Source: Paenibacillus sp. JDR-2
Lineage (GTDB): Bacteria > Bacillota > Bacilli > Paenibacillales > Paenibacillaceae
Assembly: GCF_000023585.1 (NCBI RefSeq)
Contig: NC_012914.1
Span: forward strand, 6,145,501 to 6,209,500
DNA length: 64,000 nucleotides
Reading direction: 5' to 3'
Within the stretch, counting starts at the first letter, position 1. Each line of letters begins with the position of its first letter. Positions 40,807 to 49,047 of the stretch are shown here, piece after piece. A program made the position numbers and the translations under genes. Under the pieces are notes generated by a model that was given only the letters and a program-made list of their open reading frames with translations, searched no databases and was not told the DNA's origin.

Positions 40807-41850
40807 ATGAGCGACATCTTAGGAATCATGAACCATCGGATCGGCCATGCGGGAAGCTTTGCTAGACATGCCAAATCAGCCCTCGCCGAGAAATTCAGCG
40901 GCATTCTCGTTTACACCCCTAAAGATGTGAACCTGACAACCCGAAGGATAACAGGCTATGTATATAAAGGCGGAACATGGAGCAGGCAGACAATGCCTCT
41001 TCCCCGGATGAACATGGATATCGGATTTTACAAAGGATCGCAAGTCGCCAGAGCCACTCTGGTCAAAAAGGCACCCTCTTTCCCGTTTACCGGCTACGGC
41101 ATCGGTAACAAAATCCGGATCCAGAAGCATCTGCTTACTTCCCCCGTTCTGAAGCCGTATCTTCTGCCTACTGAACCGGTGAAGGATCCAAGCAGCTTTC
41201 TAGCCTTTGTGAAAAAACATAATAGCGTCATGCTAAAGCCGATTAACGGCTGGGGCGGCAGAGATATCGTACGCGTCACGCTCGAGCAAGGACAGTACAA
41301 GGTGCAGAAAAACGGCGAGCAAACGCGATTAATGAGCGCTCTTGGCATCCGTTCGTTAATTAGGCGCGCACTGAGCAAGGAACGTCAAATCATGCAGCAG
41401 TGGATTGATATCCGGAACAAGCAAGGAATTATTTACGACATTCGCGCGTTGATGCTGAAGCAAAGCGAAGGGAACTGGCAGACAACGGGGATTGCCGTGC
41501 GCGAGGCACAGCGCGGCCGGATTACGTCCAACCTGAAGAGCGGCGGCCATGCCTTTGAAGCAAGCTCCTATCTAAAAAAAGAGTTTGGCGACGAGAAAGG
41601 CGAAGCGCTCGCCAAATCCGTTCGCGAACTCGCGGAATATATTCCGGCGTTTACGGAAAAATCCTATGGCGCCCGCCTTTGCGAGCTTGGCATTGACCTC
41701 GCGGTAGATGTCCACGGCAAGCTGTGGCTGCTTGAGATCAACATCAAGCCCGGGAAAAAAATTATGCGGCAGCTATATGGACTCAAAGCTTGGGAGCAAA
41801 GCCTGCATACGCATTTTCAATATGCCCGCAGCCTGCTGTCAAAAACCTAA
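40807..41850 (+). CDS. YheC/YheD-type ATP-grasp spore-coat-associated protein
   Basis: This 347-residue member has an N-terminal region of about 90 residues and an ATP-grasp core: NSVMLKPINGWGGRDIVRV, RQIMQQWIDIRNKQGIIYDIRALML, LKSGGHAFEAS and LCELGIDLAVDVHGKLWLLEINIKPG. SD is AGGAGA. It is followed 16 bp later by a CapA gene, so these form an operon, with the other YheC/D gene divergent. The set suggests a spore-surface or polyamide-type modification, which is inference from neighbours. Confidence 0.88.
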   Translation: MSDILGIMNHRIGHAGSFARHAKSALAEKFSGILVYTPKDVNLTTRRITGYVYKGGTWSRQTMPLPRMNMDIGFYKGSQVARATLVKKAPSFPFTGYGIGNKIRIQKHLLTSPVLKPYLLPTEPVKDPSSFLAFVKKHNSVMLKPINGWGGRDIVRVTLEQGQYKVQKNGEQTRLMSALGIRSLIRRALSKERQIMQQWIDIRNKQGIIYDIRALMLKQSEGNWQTTGIAVREAQRGRITSNLKSGGHAFEASSYLKKEFGDEKGEALAKSVRELAEYIPAFTEKSYGARLCELGIDLAVDVHGKLWLLEINIKPGKKIMRQLYGLKAWEQSLHTHFQYARSLLSKT

Positions 41851-41866
41851 TAAACGGAGATGAATC

Positions 41867-42934
41867 ATGAGTACGGAAATAACGATAGCCGCAGTCGGGG
41901 ATTTCCTGATGAAGACGCGTATTATCAACTCCTGCAAAGGGGAAAAAGGCTATTCCTTCGACCATCTGTTCGAACCGATCGCCCCTTATCTGCGTAATGC
42001 CGATCTGACGATTGGCAACCTGGAAACCGTATTTGCGGGTAAAACCTCCGAGGACGCTTACAGTGTTGTGAAACGGCATCCTCGTACGAACTGGCCTATG
42101 TTCAACTGCCCGGACGCTTTCGCCGATACCTTGAAAAATCTTGGCTTCGACTTTGTCTCGACAGCCAATAATCATTGCATGGACAACGGCATTAACGGTC
42201 TGAAGCGTACGCTCAGAATTTTGGATGCCAAAGGGATTGCCCATACCGGTACTTACCGGACGCAGAATGAAGCGCAGCATCTGGTCGTCAAAGAAGTCAA
42301 AGGCATCAAGATCGGCTTCCTTGCTTATACGAAAACCACAAATAAAATCCCGGTTCCTTCGGACCATAAATGGGCGGTTGACCTGATCAATCCGGCCAAA
42401 ATGGTCTCCGACCTGAAACGGCTAAAAGCCAAAAACGTCGATCTGACTATCGTATGCCTGCATATGGGCAGAGAATACTCGAATTATCCGGTACAGAAGC
42501 AAAAGGATATGGTGCAATTATTATTCAAAAATGGCGCTGACATTATACTCGGTGCCCACTCGCATACCATTCAACCAGCCGTTTTCTATAAAAGCGGATC
42601 GGGTATCCGCAGATTCGCCATCTATTCCCTCGGCAATATTATTTCGACCCGCCTTTATTACAACGATCATACCTTAACCGGCCTTATCACTCAGCTCCAA
42701 GTGCGCAAGCTTGATGACGGCACCATTCGAATCAAGAAGGTCGACTTTATTCCAACCTGGACGCGGATTAGCAAAACGGGAGGCCGAAGCGCATTTAAGG
42801 TTTTCCCCCTTAGCGCCCATTTAAAAAAGCTCGATCCGTCCAGTGCCGAAGCCGTCCGCATGAAAAAAATGATCCACCATGTCCGTCAGCATATCGTAAA
42901 GGACTCTGACTCCGTCAACGCGGAAATCATTTAA
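41867..42934 (+). CDS. CapA-family metallophosphatase-fold protein
   Basis: This 355-residue protein has the CapA (poly-gamma-glutamate synthesis type) calcineurin-like fold: AAVGDFLMK, LTIGNLETVFAG, STANNHCMDNG, VVCLHMGREY-type IVCLHMGREY and LGAHSHTIQP, with IYSLGNII after it. These carry the Asp, Asn and His metal ligands. No signal peptide is seen. CapA proteins are linked to polyglutamate capsule or cell-surface polymers; no capBC genes are near, so here it may work with the ATP-grasp partner. Terminator follows. Confidence 0.88.
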   Translation: MSTEITIAAVGDFLMKTRIINSCKGEKGYSFDHLFEPIAPYLRNADLTIGNLETVFAGKTSEDAYSVVKRHPRTNWPMFNCPDAFADTLKNLGFDFVSTANNHCMDNGINGLKRTLRILDAKGIAHTGTYRTQNEAQHLVVKEVKGIKIGFLAYTKTTNKIPVPSDHKWAVDLINPAKMVSDLKRLKAKNVDLTIVCLHMGREYSNYPVQKQKDMVQLLFKNGADIILGAHSHTIQPAVFYKSGSGIRRFAIYSLGNIISTRLYYNDHTLTGLITQLQVRKLDDGTIRIKKVDFIPTWTRISKTGGRSAFKVFPLSAHLKKLDPSSAEAVRMKKMIHHVRQHIVKDSDSVNAEII

Positions 42935-42939
42935 CCACA

Positions 42940-42980
42940 AAAAAATGCCGTACGGATCATTCCGTACGGCTTTTCCTTGT
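42940..42980 (+). terminator. Terminator of the YheC/D-capA operon
   Basis: GCCGTACGGA-tcat-TCCGTACGGC (42947-42970), followed by TTTTCCTTG. Confidence 0.85.
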
Positions 42981-43045
42981 TCCTTTAAGCAATTAAATAA
43001 GATTTTGACATTTAGCTGAGGTTTGACGTTAAACGGAGAATTCGA

Positions 43046-43105
43046 ATGTTTCTTGAAAAGCGTAGATTATGCTTCCGATGTAGCTTTCTTTCAGAAAGCT
43101 TTTAG
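43046..43105 (+). CDS. Possible 19-residue leader peptide ORF
   Basis: ATG at 43046 follows GGAG with seven bases between and opens a 19-codon frame (basic and Cys-containing, LEKRRLCFRCSF) that stops at 43103. Its last third lies in a hairpin (43082-43100, AGCTTTC/GAAAGCT). It sits in the 255-bp gap after capA with no downstream gene on this strand. Translation is not shown, so this is a candidate only. Confidence 0.3.
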   Translation: MFLEKRRLCFRCSFLSESF

Positions 43106-43170
43106 CCCGCCTTTGTTCGGGGGATTTCTCCTCTACAAACTTATTGAAAAAATCCCCCGAACAACAGCGG
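43082..43170. repeat. Twin hairpins in the gap between capA and the NlpC/P60 gene
   Basis: A small hairpin (43082-43100) is followed by a large one: TGTTCGGGGGATTT (43114-43127) pairs with AAATCCCCCGAACA (43150-43163), with CCGC/GCGG flanks. Neither is followed by a clear T run on either strand. Confidence 0.7.
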
Positions 43171-43225
43171 TTGAAAGGAATATTTGAATGCGCAGTGTAA
43201 GTGTTAACTCACCTAATCAGCCAAT

Positions 43226-43735
43226 CTAGTTAATTACGCGTCTCCCCACGATGAAACGCTGCTTGTAATAGCTCGAGTTAACATCCGAAATAATAACGTC
43301 TGCCGAAGGGCTTGCGTTGTGAATCATTTTGCCGTTGCCGATGTAGATGCCGACGTGGCCTACGTCTTTATGGTTTTTCGAACCGCTGTTCCAGAAGAAC
43401 AGAAGATCGCCTTTTTTGAAGTTGCCGTAGCCTACTTTAGTTCCTACTTTAGCTTGCGCGTCGTCGTCGCGGCTAACGAGAGTAACGCCAACATTAGCAA
43501 GTTTATATACAAGCGCCGTGAAACCGGAGCAGTCTGTTGCGTAAGGGGCTTTTTTCTCTTGACGGTCTTGCCAATGCACGTAATTGACTTTACCTTTTAA
43601 GTTTAATGCAGTTTGAACAACCTTCGCTCTTTTCGCGTCCGAAGACATCGCTGCATCCGCTGTCGTATGAAGAAGCGCTGTTACCGGTAATGCGATAGCC
43701 ACCAATAGCATCGCGATTTTTGTCATGAATTTCAT
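43226..43735 (-). CDS. Secreted NlpC/P60 peptidoglycan endopeptidase
   Basis: This 169-residue protein has a signal peptide (MKFMTKIAMLLVAIALPVTAL, cut near ADAA) and an NlpC/P60 domain. The catalytic Cys is in ATDCSGFTALVY, His in VGHVGIYIGNG, and a third polar residue in MIHNAS. It should cut gamma-D-Glu-diamino acid bonds in stem peptides. No LysM, SLH or SH3 anchor is present. The ATG at 43735 follows AGGGAGTG; part of that SD is in a hairpin. Confidence 0.9.
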   Translation of the reverse strand: MKFMTKIAMLLVAIALPVTALLHTTADAAMSSDAKRAKVVQTALNLKGKVNYVHWQDRQEKKAPYATDCSGFTALVYKLANVGVTLVSRDDDAQAKVGTKVGYGNFKKGDLLFFWNSGSKNHKDVGHVGIYIGNGKMIHNASPSADVIISDVNSSYYKQRFIVGRRVIN

Positions 43736-43747
43736 TTGTTCTTCACT

Positions 43748-43766
43748 CCCTATCATCGTGATAGGG
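43748..43766 (-). promoter_or_regulatory. Hairpin overlapping the SD of the NlpC/P60 gene
   Basis: On the minus strand CCCTATC-acgat-GATAGGG ends with the AGGG that begins the AGGGAGTG ribosome-binding site. It could limit initiation. The remaining leader (to 44030, 270 bp) shows no other gene. Confidence 0.45.
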
Positions 43767-43982
43767 CTATTATAAATTGGCTCAGAACCCCAAGAACACC
43801 CGCAAAAATTGGCAACGAGCGGTAAATGAAAGCGTTAAGAATGCTGTAATCTAGGCGTTTCTTGGGTCTTAACCACTTTCTGAGAATCCTATGAGTCTAT
43901 GATGAGTATTTTCTTACTTGTTGCGTGCTATCAACTATGCTATAATCCTGATTTTTCATTTTTCACATAGGATTAACGATAA

Positions 43983-44015
43983 AAGCCCGTTCTTCCATCA
44001 AGGAAGAACGGGCTT
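43983..44015 (-). terminator. Terminator of the esterase gene
   Basis: AAGCCCGTTCTTCC-ttgat-GGAAGAACGGGCTT on the minus strand with TTATCG following. Confidence 0.85.
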
Positions 44016-44034
44016 GGAAAAACTATCTCTTCTA

Positions 44035-45141
44035 TTATAGTGCTTTCAAAGCATTTGCAATTTCAATACATAAATCCTCTGCCTGCGGCACAAAGCCCAG
44101 ACGGTCGATAAAAGCATGCGTACATCCCTTGTACCGGATTGTCTTCACCGGAACGCCGGCGGCCGCAAGCTGCCTGCTGTATACTTCCGACTGAATGCGC
44201 AGCCCGTCAAATTCCGCACCAACGCACAACGTGCGCGGCAGATCTTTGCTGTCAGCCAGAAGCGGACTGACATAAGGATTACGTACGTCCTCTTCGCGAG
44301 GCAGATAAAGCTCCCATGCTTTTCTGACTTCCGGATCAGCCTCGGTAGGCCGTCCAATCCCCAGCATGGGATCAATCATAGCTCTTTGTTCATCCGCCAT
44401 CTCGAACTGGGACAGCTCCCACTGATAACCGTTCACCCCGTTAAGGAAGGTAACGCACGGATAAATCAGCACCTGCTGGGCTACCATACGCGTACCTAAA
44501 TCCCGGTCCTTGGCTGCTACGGCAGCCGACAGGTTGCCGCCGGCACTGTCGCCGCCTACGGCAATCCGGTTCCGGTCGATGCCGTAGTCCTCGGCATGCT
44601 CATAAATATATTGAACGGCATTAAAGCAGTCGTTAAACCCGTTAGGGAACTTATGCTCCGGAGCCAATGAATAGTCAATATTAAAGACAACGGCATCGGC
44701 CAGCTCGGCGATCAGCCGGCAAGGGTTCTCCACCGCAAACACGGTACCGCCGATCCAGCCGCCGCCGTGAATATAGATGAGACAAGGTTTGTTAGGCTTC
44801 CGCATCGATTTGCGCGGGTAATACCGCCATAGGCCAACCTCATTGTCGCCAAGCTTTACGCGTTCATAACCGGTGTAAATCTCCACCGTATTCAAATTAC
44901 GGTTCGGAAATCCCATGGAATCTCGAATAAGCTGAAGCTGCTCCTCCGGCGACGGAGGCTGGGCTGGGGCAACCTTTTGTTCCCCGGCCCATTTCCTAAT
45001 AAGCTGAAGCTCGTAGGGATCCAGATAACCGGCCCTTGTCTCTTCCGGATTAACCTTTACAATAACCTGCGTGCCGTTCAAGTTTGCTTCTTCCTGCTGA
45101 GCCTGCAGAGCGTTCACAATTTCCTGGCTGTATACTCTCAT
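44035..45141 (-). CDS. Alpha/beta-hydrolase esterase (hormone-sensitive-lipase type)
   Basis: This 368-residue esterase has HGGGW for the oxyanion hole (CLIYIHGGGWIGG), the nucleophile elbow GDSAGGNLSAA, and VGAEFDGLR (Asp) and CTHAFID (His) of the triad. It has an N-terminal extension of about 90 residues with ALQAQQEEANLNG and a membrane-free start. It lies 67 bp downstream of the KamA-like gene on the same strand, so it is probably under the same c-di-AMP leader. Substrate is a small acyl ester; not predictable. Confidence 0.88.
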   Translation of the reverse strand: MRVYSQEIVNALQAQQEEANLNGTQVIVKVNPEETRAGYLDPYELQLIRKWAGEQKVAPAQPPSPEEQLQLIRDSMGFPNRNLNTVEIYTGYERVKLGDNEVGLWRYYPRKSMRKPNKPCLIYIHGGGWIGGTVFAVENPCRLIAELADAVVFNIDYSLAPEHKFPNGFNDCFNAVQYIYEHAEDYGIDRNRIAVGGDSAGGNLSAAVAAKDRDLGTRMVAQQVLIYPCVTFLNGVNGYQWELSQFEMADEQRAMIDPMLGIGRPTEADPEVRKAWELYLPREEDVRNPYVSPLLADSKDLPRTLCVGAEFDGLRIQSEVYSRQLAAAGVPVKTIRYKGCTHAFIDRLGFVPQAEDLCIEIANALKAL

Positions 45142-45208
45142 TAACAGAAGCCTCCCGGGATGTGAAATGCGATCCCTTCTTACTTCTCCTTTGGCTTATG
45201 AACATCCT

Positions 45209-46219
45209 TTATTTATTCTTTGCAGGCTGACCGGACGGCAGATAGACCATATGATCATCATGCTCCGACAGATCCTCCAGCCACGATGCTTCAGGAGGAC
45301 AGTCCAGCATGATAAAACGGCCTTTTCCTTCTTCTTGATAGTGATGATATTTCACGTAGGCTTTGCCGCCTTCTATATCCAACAATTCAACCTTGCCATA
45401 ATCATGAGCCATCAAAAGCCTGATCCGCTTCCCTAGCTCCGCGGTTAGTTCTTTTGCTTGCTGAACGATAGAGAACTGCGTTTGCAGAGACAGGCTAGAC
45501 TCAGGATAAGAAGAATTAGGACGGTTAATGATAAAGGAATATGGTGAAACCCCAGCCTGGGACAGCTGATCAATCAGCTTGCCTAACAGAAGAGGATCAT
45601 TATTAACGCCCTTGACAATAGGGGTTTGATTAAGAACGACAACTCCCGCCTGGTGAAGGGCATTAAAGGCTTTCTTCGCTTCGGCCGTTAATTCTCTCGG
45701 ATGGTTAATCGTAGTCATCAAATAGATCCGCTTCTCCGGACTCGAGAACTGACTTAACATCTTTAATAATGCATGGTCCTCATAAATTCGCATTGGATTA
45801 TGAACGGGCATTCTGGAATCCAATCTAATCGTGCCGATATGCTCGATATCCCGCAGCTGCTCGATAATACTAGTCAGCTTGGCAATACCTAACATCAGAC
45901 TATCTCCCGTCAGCACAACCTTATGAATCTCATTATGTTCGGCAATGTAGGCAATTCCTTCCGCTGCCTGGGACACGGGGAGAAGAACCATCGATTGATA
46001 AATATGCTTGCAGCCGGCAGCTTCCCAAGTGAACTCCTGGATCCCGTGAGGCGCTTCCCCCGCGGCCGCAATCAGATGCTTGCGGATCGGATCCTTCGGA
46101 TCATCCCAGTCAATCAGGTTTAAGTAATAATCATTGACGCGAAAATGCTTCTTAAGCCGTTCTCTTTCCGCCTCCGACAGACCTGCCGATCTACCGTTAT
46201 CGGCCATTGGTTGTACCAT
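45209..46219 (-). CDS. KamA-like protein without the radical-SAM cysteine motif
   Basis: This 336-residue protein matches lysine 2,3-aminomutase (KamA) family proteins along most of its length: WDDPKDPIRK, GCKHIYQSMVLLPVS, EGIAYIAEHNEIHKVVLTGDSLML, IRLDSRMPVHNPMRI, LMTTINHPRELT, VLNQTPIVKGVNND, and the end HDYGKVELLDIEGGKAYVKYH. Family members have CxxxCxxC just after the LLPV strand; here the text goes from LLPVS straight to QAAEGIAYI, so the 4Fe-4S cysteines are missing. The reading frame is intact. The ATG at 46219 follows GGAGGG. It probably cannot do radical chemistry; it may bind PLP or act as a partner. Confidence 0.75.
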   Translation of the reverse strand: MVQPMADNGRSAGLSEAERERLKKHFRVNDYYLNLIDWDDPKDPIRKHLIAAAGEAPHGIQEFTWEAAGCKHIYQSMVLLPVSQAAEGIAYIAEHNEIHKVVLTGDSLMLGIAKLTSIIEQLRDIEHIGTIRLDSRMPVHNPMRIYEDHALLKMLSQFSSPEKRIYLMTTINHPRELTAEAKKAFNALHQAGVVVLNQTPIVKGVNNDPLLLGKLIDQLSQAGVSPYSFIINRPNSSYPESSLSLQTQFSIVQQAKELTAELGKRIRLLMAHDYGKVELLDIEGGKAYVKYHHYQEEGKGRFIMLDCPPEASWLEDLSEHDDHMVYLPSGQPAKNK

Positions 46220-46299
46220 CTCGCATCCCTCCAAAAGGTTATTAAAAGCATCACCTATGCCGGGAAGTCCATCCCACCTCCACGAAAAATGAAAAAAAA

Positions 46300-46379
46300 A
46301 GACCCCAGCAACACAGAGCATGATCATGGTCTGTGTGCATTTTGGGCCTTTAAAACAGAAAAAGACCCTTCAAGGGTCT
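46300..46379 (-). terminator. Two tandem terminators in the c-di-AMP leader
   Basis: On the minus strand the first is AGACCCTTGAAGGGTCT then TTTTC (46379-46362). The second is a large stem (GGCCC..GCACACAGA with TCTGTGT..GGGGTC, 46349-46300) then a T run of nine. A GGGTCT at 46409-46404 could pair with the AGACCC of the first one and act as an antiterminator. Confidence 0.75.
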
Positions 46380-46415
46380 ATCGTTTGCAATGTTATTCGC
46401 AAAAGACCCATCTCA

Positions 46416-46535
46416 AAGCTGACGAGGTTAGCTGACGGACTCGGGATAGATGGTTCCCTACAGCCGATAACCGGCTGATTCGCCCCAAAAGATTGGTTTC
46501 CCCGCTTCTCGGCAACGCCGAGAACTAAGCTTATT
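46416..46535 (-). promoter_or_regulatory. ydaO-type c-di-AMP riboswitch
   Basis: The minus strand carries the conserved ydaO-yuaA blocks: CTTCTCGGC hairpin, CGGGGAAACCAA then TTTTGGGGCGAATC, a GCCGG/CGGC stem, GTAGGGAACC, and the 3' block CCGTCAGCTAACCTCG. The class binds cyclic di-AMP and usually turns genes off. It is followed by two terminators and precedes the KamA-like gene, not a potassium transporter or wall hydrolase as is more common. Confidence 0.88.
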
Positions 46536-46538
46536 GTA

Positions 46539-46566
46539 ATTATCTCACAATTCTTAATATTGTCAA
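46539..46566 (-). promoter_or_regulatory. Promoter of the c-di-AMP riboswitch
   Basis: A perfect TTGACA (46566-46561), 16 bp, then GATAAT (46544-46539) on the minus strand, directly upstream of the aptamer. Confidence 0.75.
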
Positions 46567-46578
46567 CAATTAATCAAT

Positions 46579-46622
46579 AAAAATCCCCGCCCAATTTCCG
46601 AAGGAAGGTTGGACGGGGTTAT
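46579..46622 (-). terminator. Terminator of the 46638 gene
   Basis: ACCCCGTCCAACC pairs with the facing GGGCGGGGAT on the minus strand, then TTTTATTG. Confidence 0.75.
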
Positions 46623-46637
46623 GTTATATCTCTGCGG

Positions 46638-46988
46638 TCACTTCTTATCCACTTGAAGAAGAAATAAGTGCTTAACCGAAAACGTATCCTTAATGGTTTC
46701 TTCCGAAATAACGTTCAGCTTGATGAGACCGGCGATTTTGGAGGTATCGGGCTTCGAGAGCAGCCGCCATACATCAGGATCGGGAAGAGCGGCAAACAGC
46801 TTGCTCTCATCAAATTCCTTGCGCTCTTGGGAAACAATCTTCAACTTGTAGCTGCCTACCTCCAGTTCGGAGAGCTCCAGCTCGGCGCAATGCTGCACGA
46901 TTTCACCGCGCAGCTCGGATAATTCCTGCTCGATTTCCTTCTGCTTTTGCTTAAGCTGATAATAACGCTTGACTTTGTTATCCTCCAC
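46638..46988 (-). CDS. Small coiled-coil protein, unknown function
   Basis: This protein of about 116 residues starts with a Lys/Glu/Gln coiled coil (YYQLKQKQKEIEQELSELRG) and has a beta-rich C-terminal half (VGSYKLKIVSQERKEF). It has no membrane segment. The likely start is GTG at 46988 after AAGAGGAGC; the ATG at 47012 lies before that site. Single gene between the thi operon and the riboswitch. No family recognised. Confidence 0.6.
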   Translation of the reverse strand: MEDNKVKRYYQLKQKQKEIEQELSELRGEIVQHCAELELSELEVGSYKLKIVSQERKEFDESKLFAALPDPDVWRLLSKPDTSKIAGLIKLNVISEETIKDTFSVKHLFLLQVDKK

Positions 46989-47055
46989 CTTACTCACGCT
47001 CCTCTTAATCATATGTATGATGGGGAGCGCGGAATTAGGACTGGATCTTGTCCCA

Positions 47056-47883
47056 CTATTTAGTGACTAGTCCTCTCTTGCGATATGCCCAATGATTCGT
47101 TGGGCCATGTCCGCTGCCGACGATAATGCCGTCTTCAATGGCGGCTTGAATATAGGCTTTTGCCTGGCGAACGGCTTCTTCGATATCAAGCCCTTGAGCG
47201 AGACCCGCGGTGAGCGCAGCCGAATAGGTGCAGCCGGTGCCATGCGTACGCTCGGTAACGATTCGTTTCCCGGAGAGCTCGCTATAGCCGCTGCCGTCGT
47301 ATAACAGATCCACCGCATCAGCTCCTGCTTCATGCCCGCCTTTAATGAGGACATAACGGGCGCCGAGGCTGGACAGCTTTTTCGCCGCCTCAAGCTTGTC
47401 GTTCTTGTTGCGGATGGCCATCCCGGTCAGGTGTTCGGCCTCCGGAATGTTTGGCGTAATAATCATCGTGAGCGGCAGCAGCTTGCGGCTTAAAGCCCGG
47501 ACGGCCTCTACCTGCAGGAGCGATGCGCCGCCTTTTGCGATCATAACCGGGTCTACCACAACCTTCTTCCAGCCAAAGAAAGCAATCGCCTCGGCTACTT
47601 CCTCGATAATCTCGGCACTAAACAGCATGCCGGTCTTTAAAGCGTCAACGCCGATATCGCTGCCGACGGAGTGAATCTGCGCCTTTACCGCTTCCTTGGC
47701 GAGCGGGAATACGCCTTGCACGCCAAGCGTATTTTGCGCGGTAATCGCCGTCAGAGCGGACATCCCGTAGGCACCAAGCTCCTGGAACGTTTTCAAATCC
47801 GCCTGAATGCCTGCTCCGCCGCCGCTGTCCGAGCCGGCAATCGTCAAAGCCCGGGCTACATTGCCGTTTATGTATTCGTCCAT
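47056..47883 (-). CDS. thiD: Hydroxymethylpyrimidine/phosphomethylpyrimidine kinase
   Basis: This 275-residue ribokinase-fold enzyme phosphorylates HMP to HMP-P and HMP-PP for thiamin synthesis. It starts ALTIAGSDSGGGAGIQADLKTF, has VDPVMIAKGGA, LTMIITPNIPEAEHLTGM, LIKGGHEAGADAVDLLY and the anion-hole GTGCTYSAAL with the catalytic Cys/Asp region. It is the last gene of the thi operon, 23 bp after thiO. Confidence 0.94.
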   Translation of the reverse strand: MDEYINGNVARALTIAGSDSGGGAGIQADLKTFQELGAYGMSALTAITAQNTLGVQGVFPLAKEAVKAQIHSVGSDIGVDALKTGMLFSAEIIEEVAEAIAFFGWKKVVVDPVMIAKGGASLLQVEAVRALSRKLLPLTMIITPNIPEAEHLTGMAIRNKNDKLEAAKKLSSLGARYVLIKGGHEAGADAVDLLYDGSGYSELSGKRIVTERTHGTGCTYSAALTAGLAQGLDIEEAVRQAKAYIQAAIEDGIIVGSGHGPTNHWAYRKRGLVTK

Positions 47884-47906
47884 TTTTATTTCACCCCGTT
47901 TATCGT

Positions 47907-49013
47907 TTAGTAGGAAAACCGTTCCGGCGCAAACGCCTGCAGCCTGCTGCCGTTATCGATATAATCGGCCACAACCTGTGCCGTAACCGGGCTGAGAAGA
48001 ATACCGTTGCGGTAATGGCCCGCCGCCATAATGACGCGGCCGCCCGATTCCTGAACCGGTCCAAGCAATGGGAATCCATCCTGCGTGGAAGGCCTCAGGC
48101 CTGCCCAGCGGTGAAACGGCTCCTGCCCGGCGAGAAACGGGAACGCCTGCTTGTTCCACTTGCGCAGCCGCTCGATTCCCCGCTCCGTAACGGTTGTGTC
48201 AAAGCCCGCCACATCCTCGGAAGCCCCGCATACAAGCGTGCCGTTTTCTTTTGCAACCAAATAACCCTGATTGCAGAACACCATATGCTGCACCGGCTTT
48301 ACTTCCGCTTCATAAGCGCAAATCTGACCGCGGATCGGGTACACCGGAATACGGATGCCGAATACATCCTCAAGCTCCCGTGCCCAGGCGCCGGAGCAGA
48401 CGACCAGCCGGTCGCCGGTAAAGCTCCACCCCGTCTGGGCGGTAACAACGACATCCTCGCGCCACTTATCAACGGTTACCGAACCTAACTGCTCGAAGAT
48501 TCGAACACCGGTCAGGCGGCATGCCTGCTCAAGCGCCAACACGTAATCCGGCGCATAGACATGGCTTTCCTCCGGCGTGTAGAGAGCGGCCTTCACCTCG
48601 TGGGACAACATCGGCTCTTGGCGGAACAGTTCTTCCCCTTCCAGCACAATGCCGCTTGATCCGTGCTCGTTCTGCCAGAGGCGACGCCCCTCCAGCGCCA
48701 GACGGTCCGCCTCGTGATAGGCAATATAGAGGCTGCCCGAATCGGTATATTCGAACGTACGGCCGGATATCTGCCGGACCTCGTCGCGCCAGGACGGATA
48801 CAGCCGCAGGCTTTCCCGGCACAAACGGAAGAAATCATCCGGCCCTTCTACATTTTCCGAGTAGGGTGCGAGCATCCCGGCCGCAGCGCCGGAAGCCTGC
48901 CCGCCGCAGCGGCCAATCTCCAGGACAATAACCTGATGCCCGCGCTTCTGCAGCTCGAAAGCGCAGGAAAGCCCAACTACGCCTCCGCCCATAATGACAA
49001 TCGTTTCTCCCAT
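47907..49013 (-). CDS. thiO: Glycine oxidase
   Basis: This 368-residue FAD enzyme oxidises glycine to dehydroglycine (iminoacetate) for the thiazole ring. FAD binding is GGGVVGLSCAFELQKRGHQVIVLE; GQASGAAAGMLAPYSE, VVCSGAWA and RPSTQDGFPLLGP with AAGHYRNGILLSP are typical. It replaces ThiH, as expected in aerobic Bacilli. It lies 34 bp after thiG and 23 bp before thiD. Confidence 0.93.
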   Translation of the reverse strand: MGETIVIMGGGVVGLSCAFELQKRGHQVIVLEIGRCGGQASGAAAGMLAPYSENVEGPDDFFRLCRESLRLYPSWRDEVRQISGRTFEYTDSGSLYIAYHEADRLALEGRRLWQNEHGSSGIVLEGEELFRQEPMLSHEVKAALYTPEESHVYAPDYVLALEQACRLTGVRIFEQLGSVTVDKWREDVVVTAQTGWSFTGDRLVVCSGAWARELEDVFGIRIPVYPIRGQICAYEAEVKPVQHMVFCNQGYLVAKENGTLVCGASEDVAGFDTTVTERGIERLRKWNKQAFPFLAGQEPFHRWAGLRPSTQDGFPLLGPVQESGGRVIMAAGHYRNGILLSPVTAQVVADYIDNGSRLQAFAPERFSY

Positions 49014-49047
49014 GGTTAGACCAGCTTTCTATTAAATAATCGGCCAG

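Noticed and set aside
43827..43840. cre-like TGAAAGCGTTAAGA in the NlpC/P60 leader
   Set aside because: The last CA of the consensus is missing and it is not near a recognisable promoter.
43757..44030. c-di-AMP riboswitch before the NlpC/P60 gene
   Set aside because: Such genes often have one, but the conserved ydaO blocks are absent here; the aptamer is at 46416-46535.
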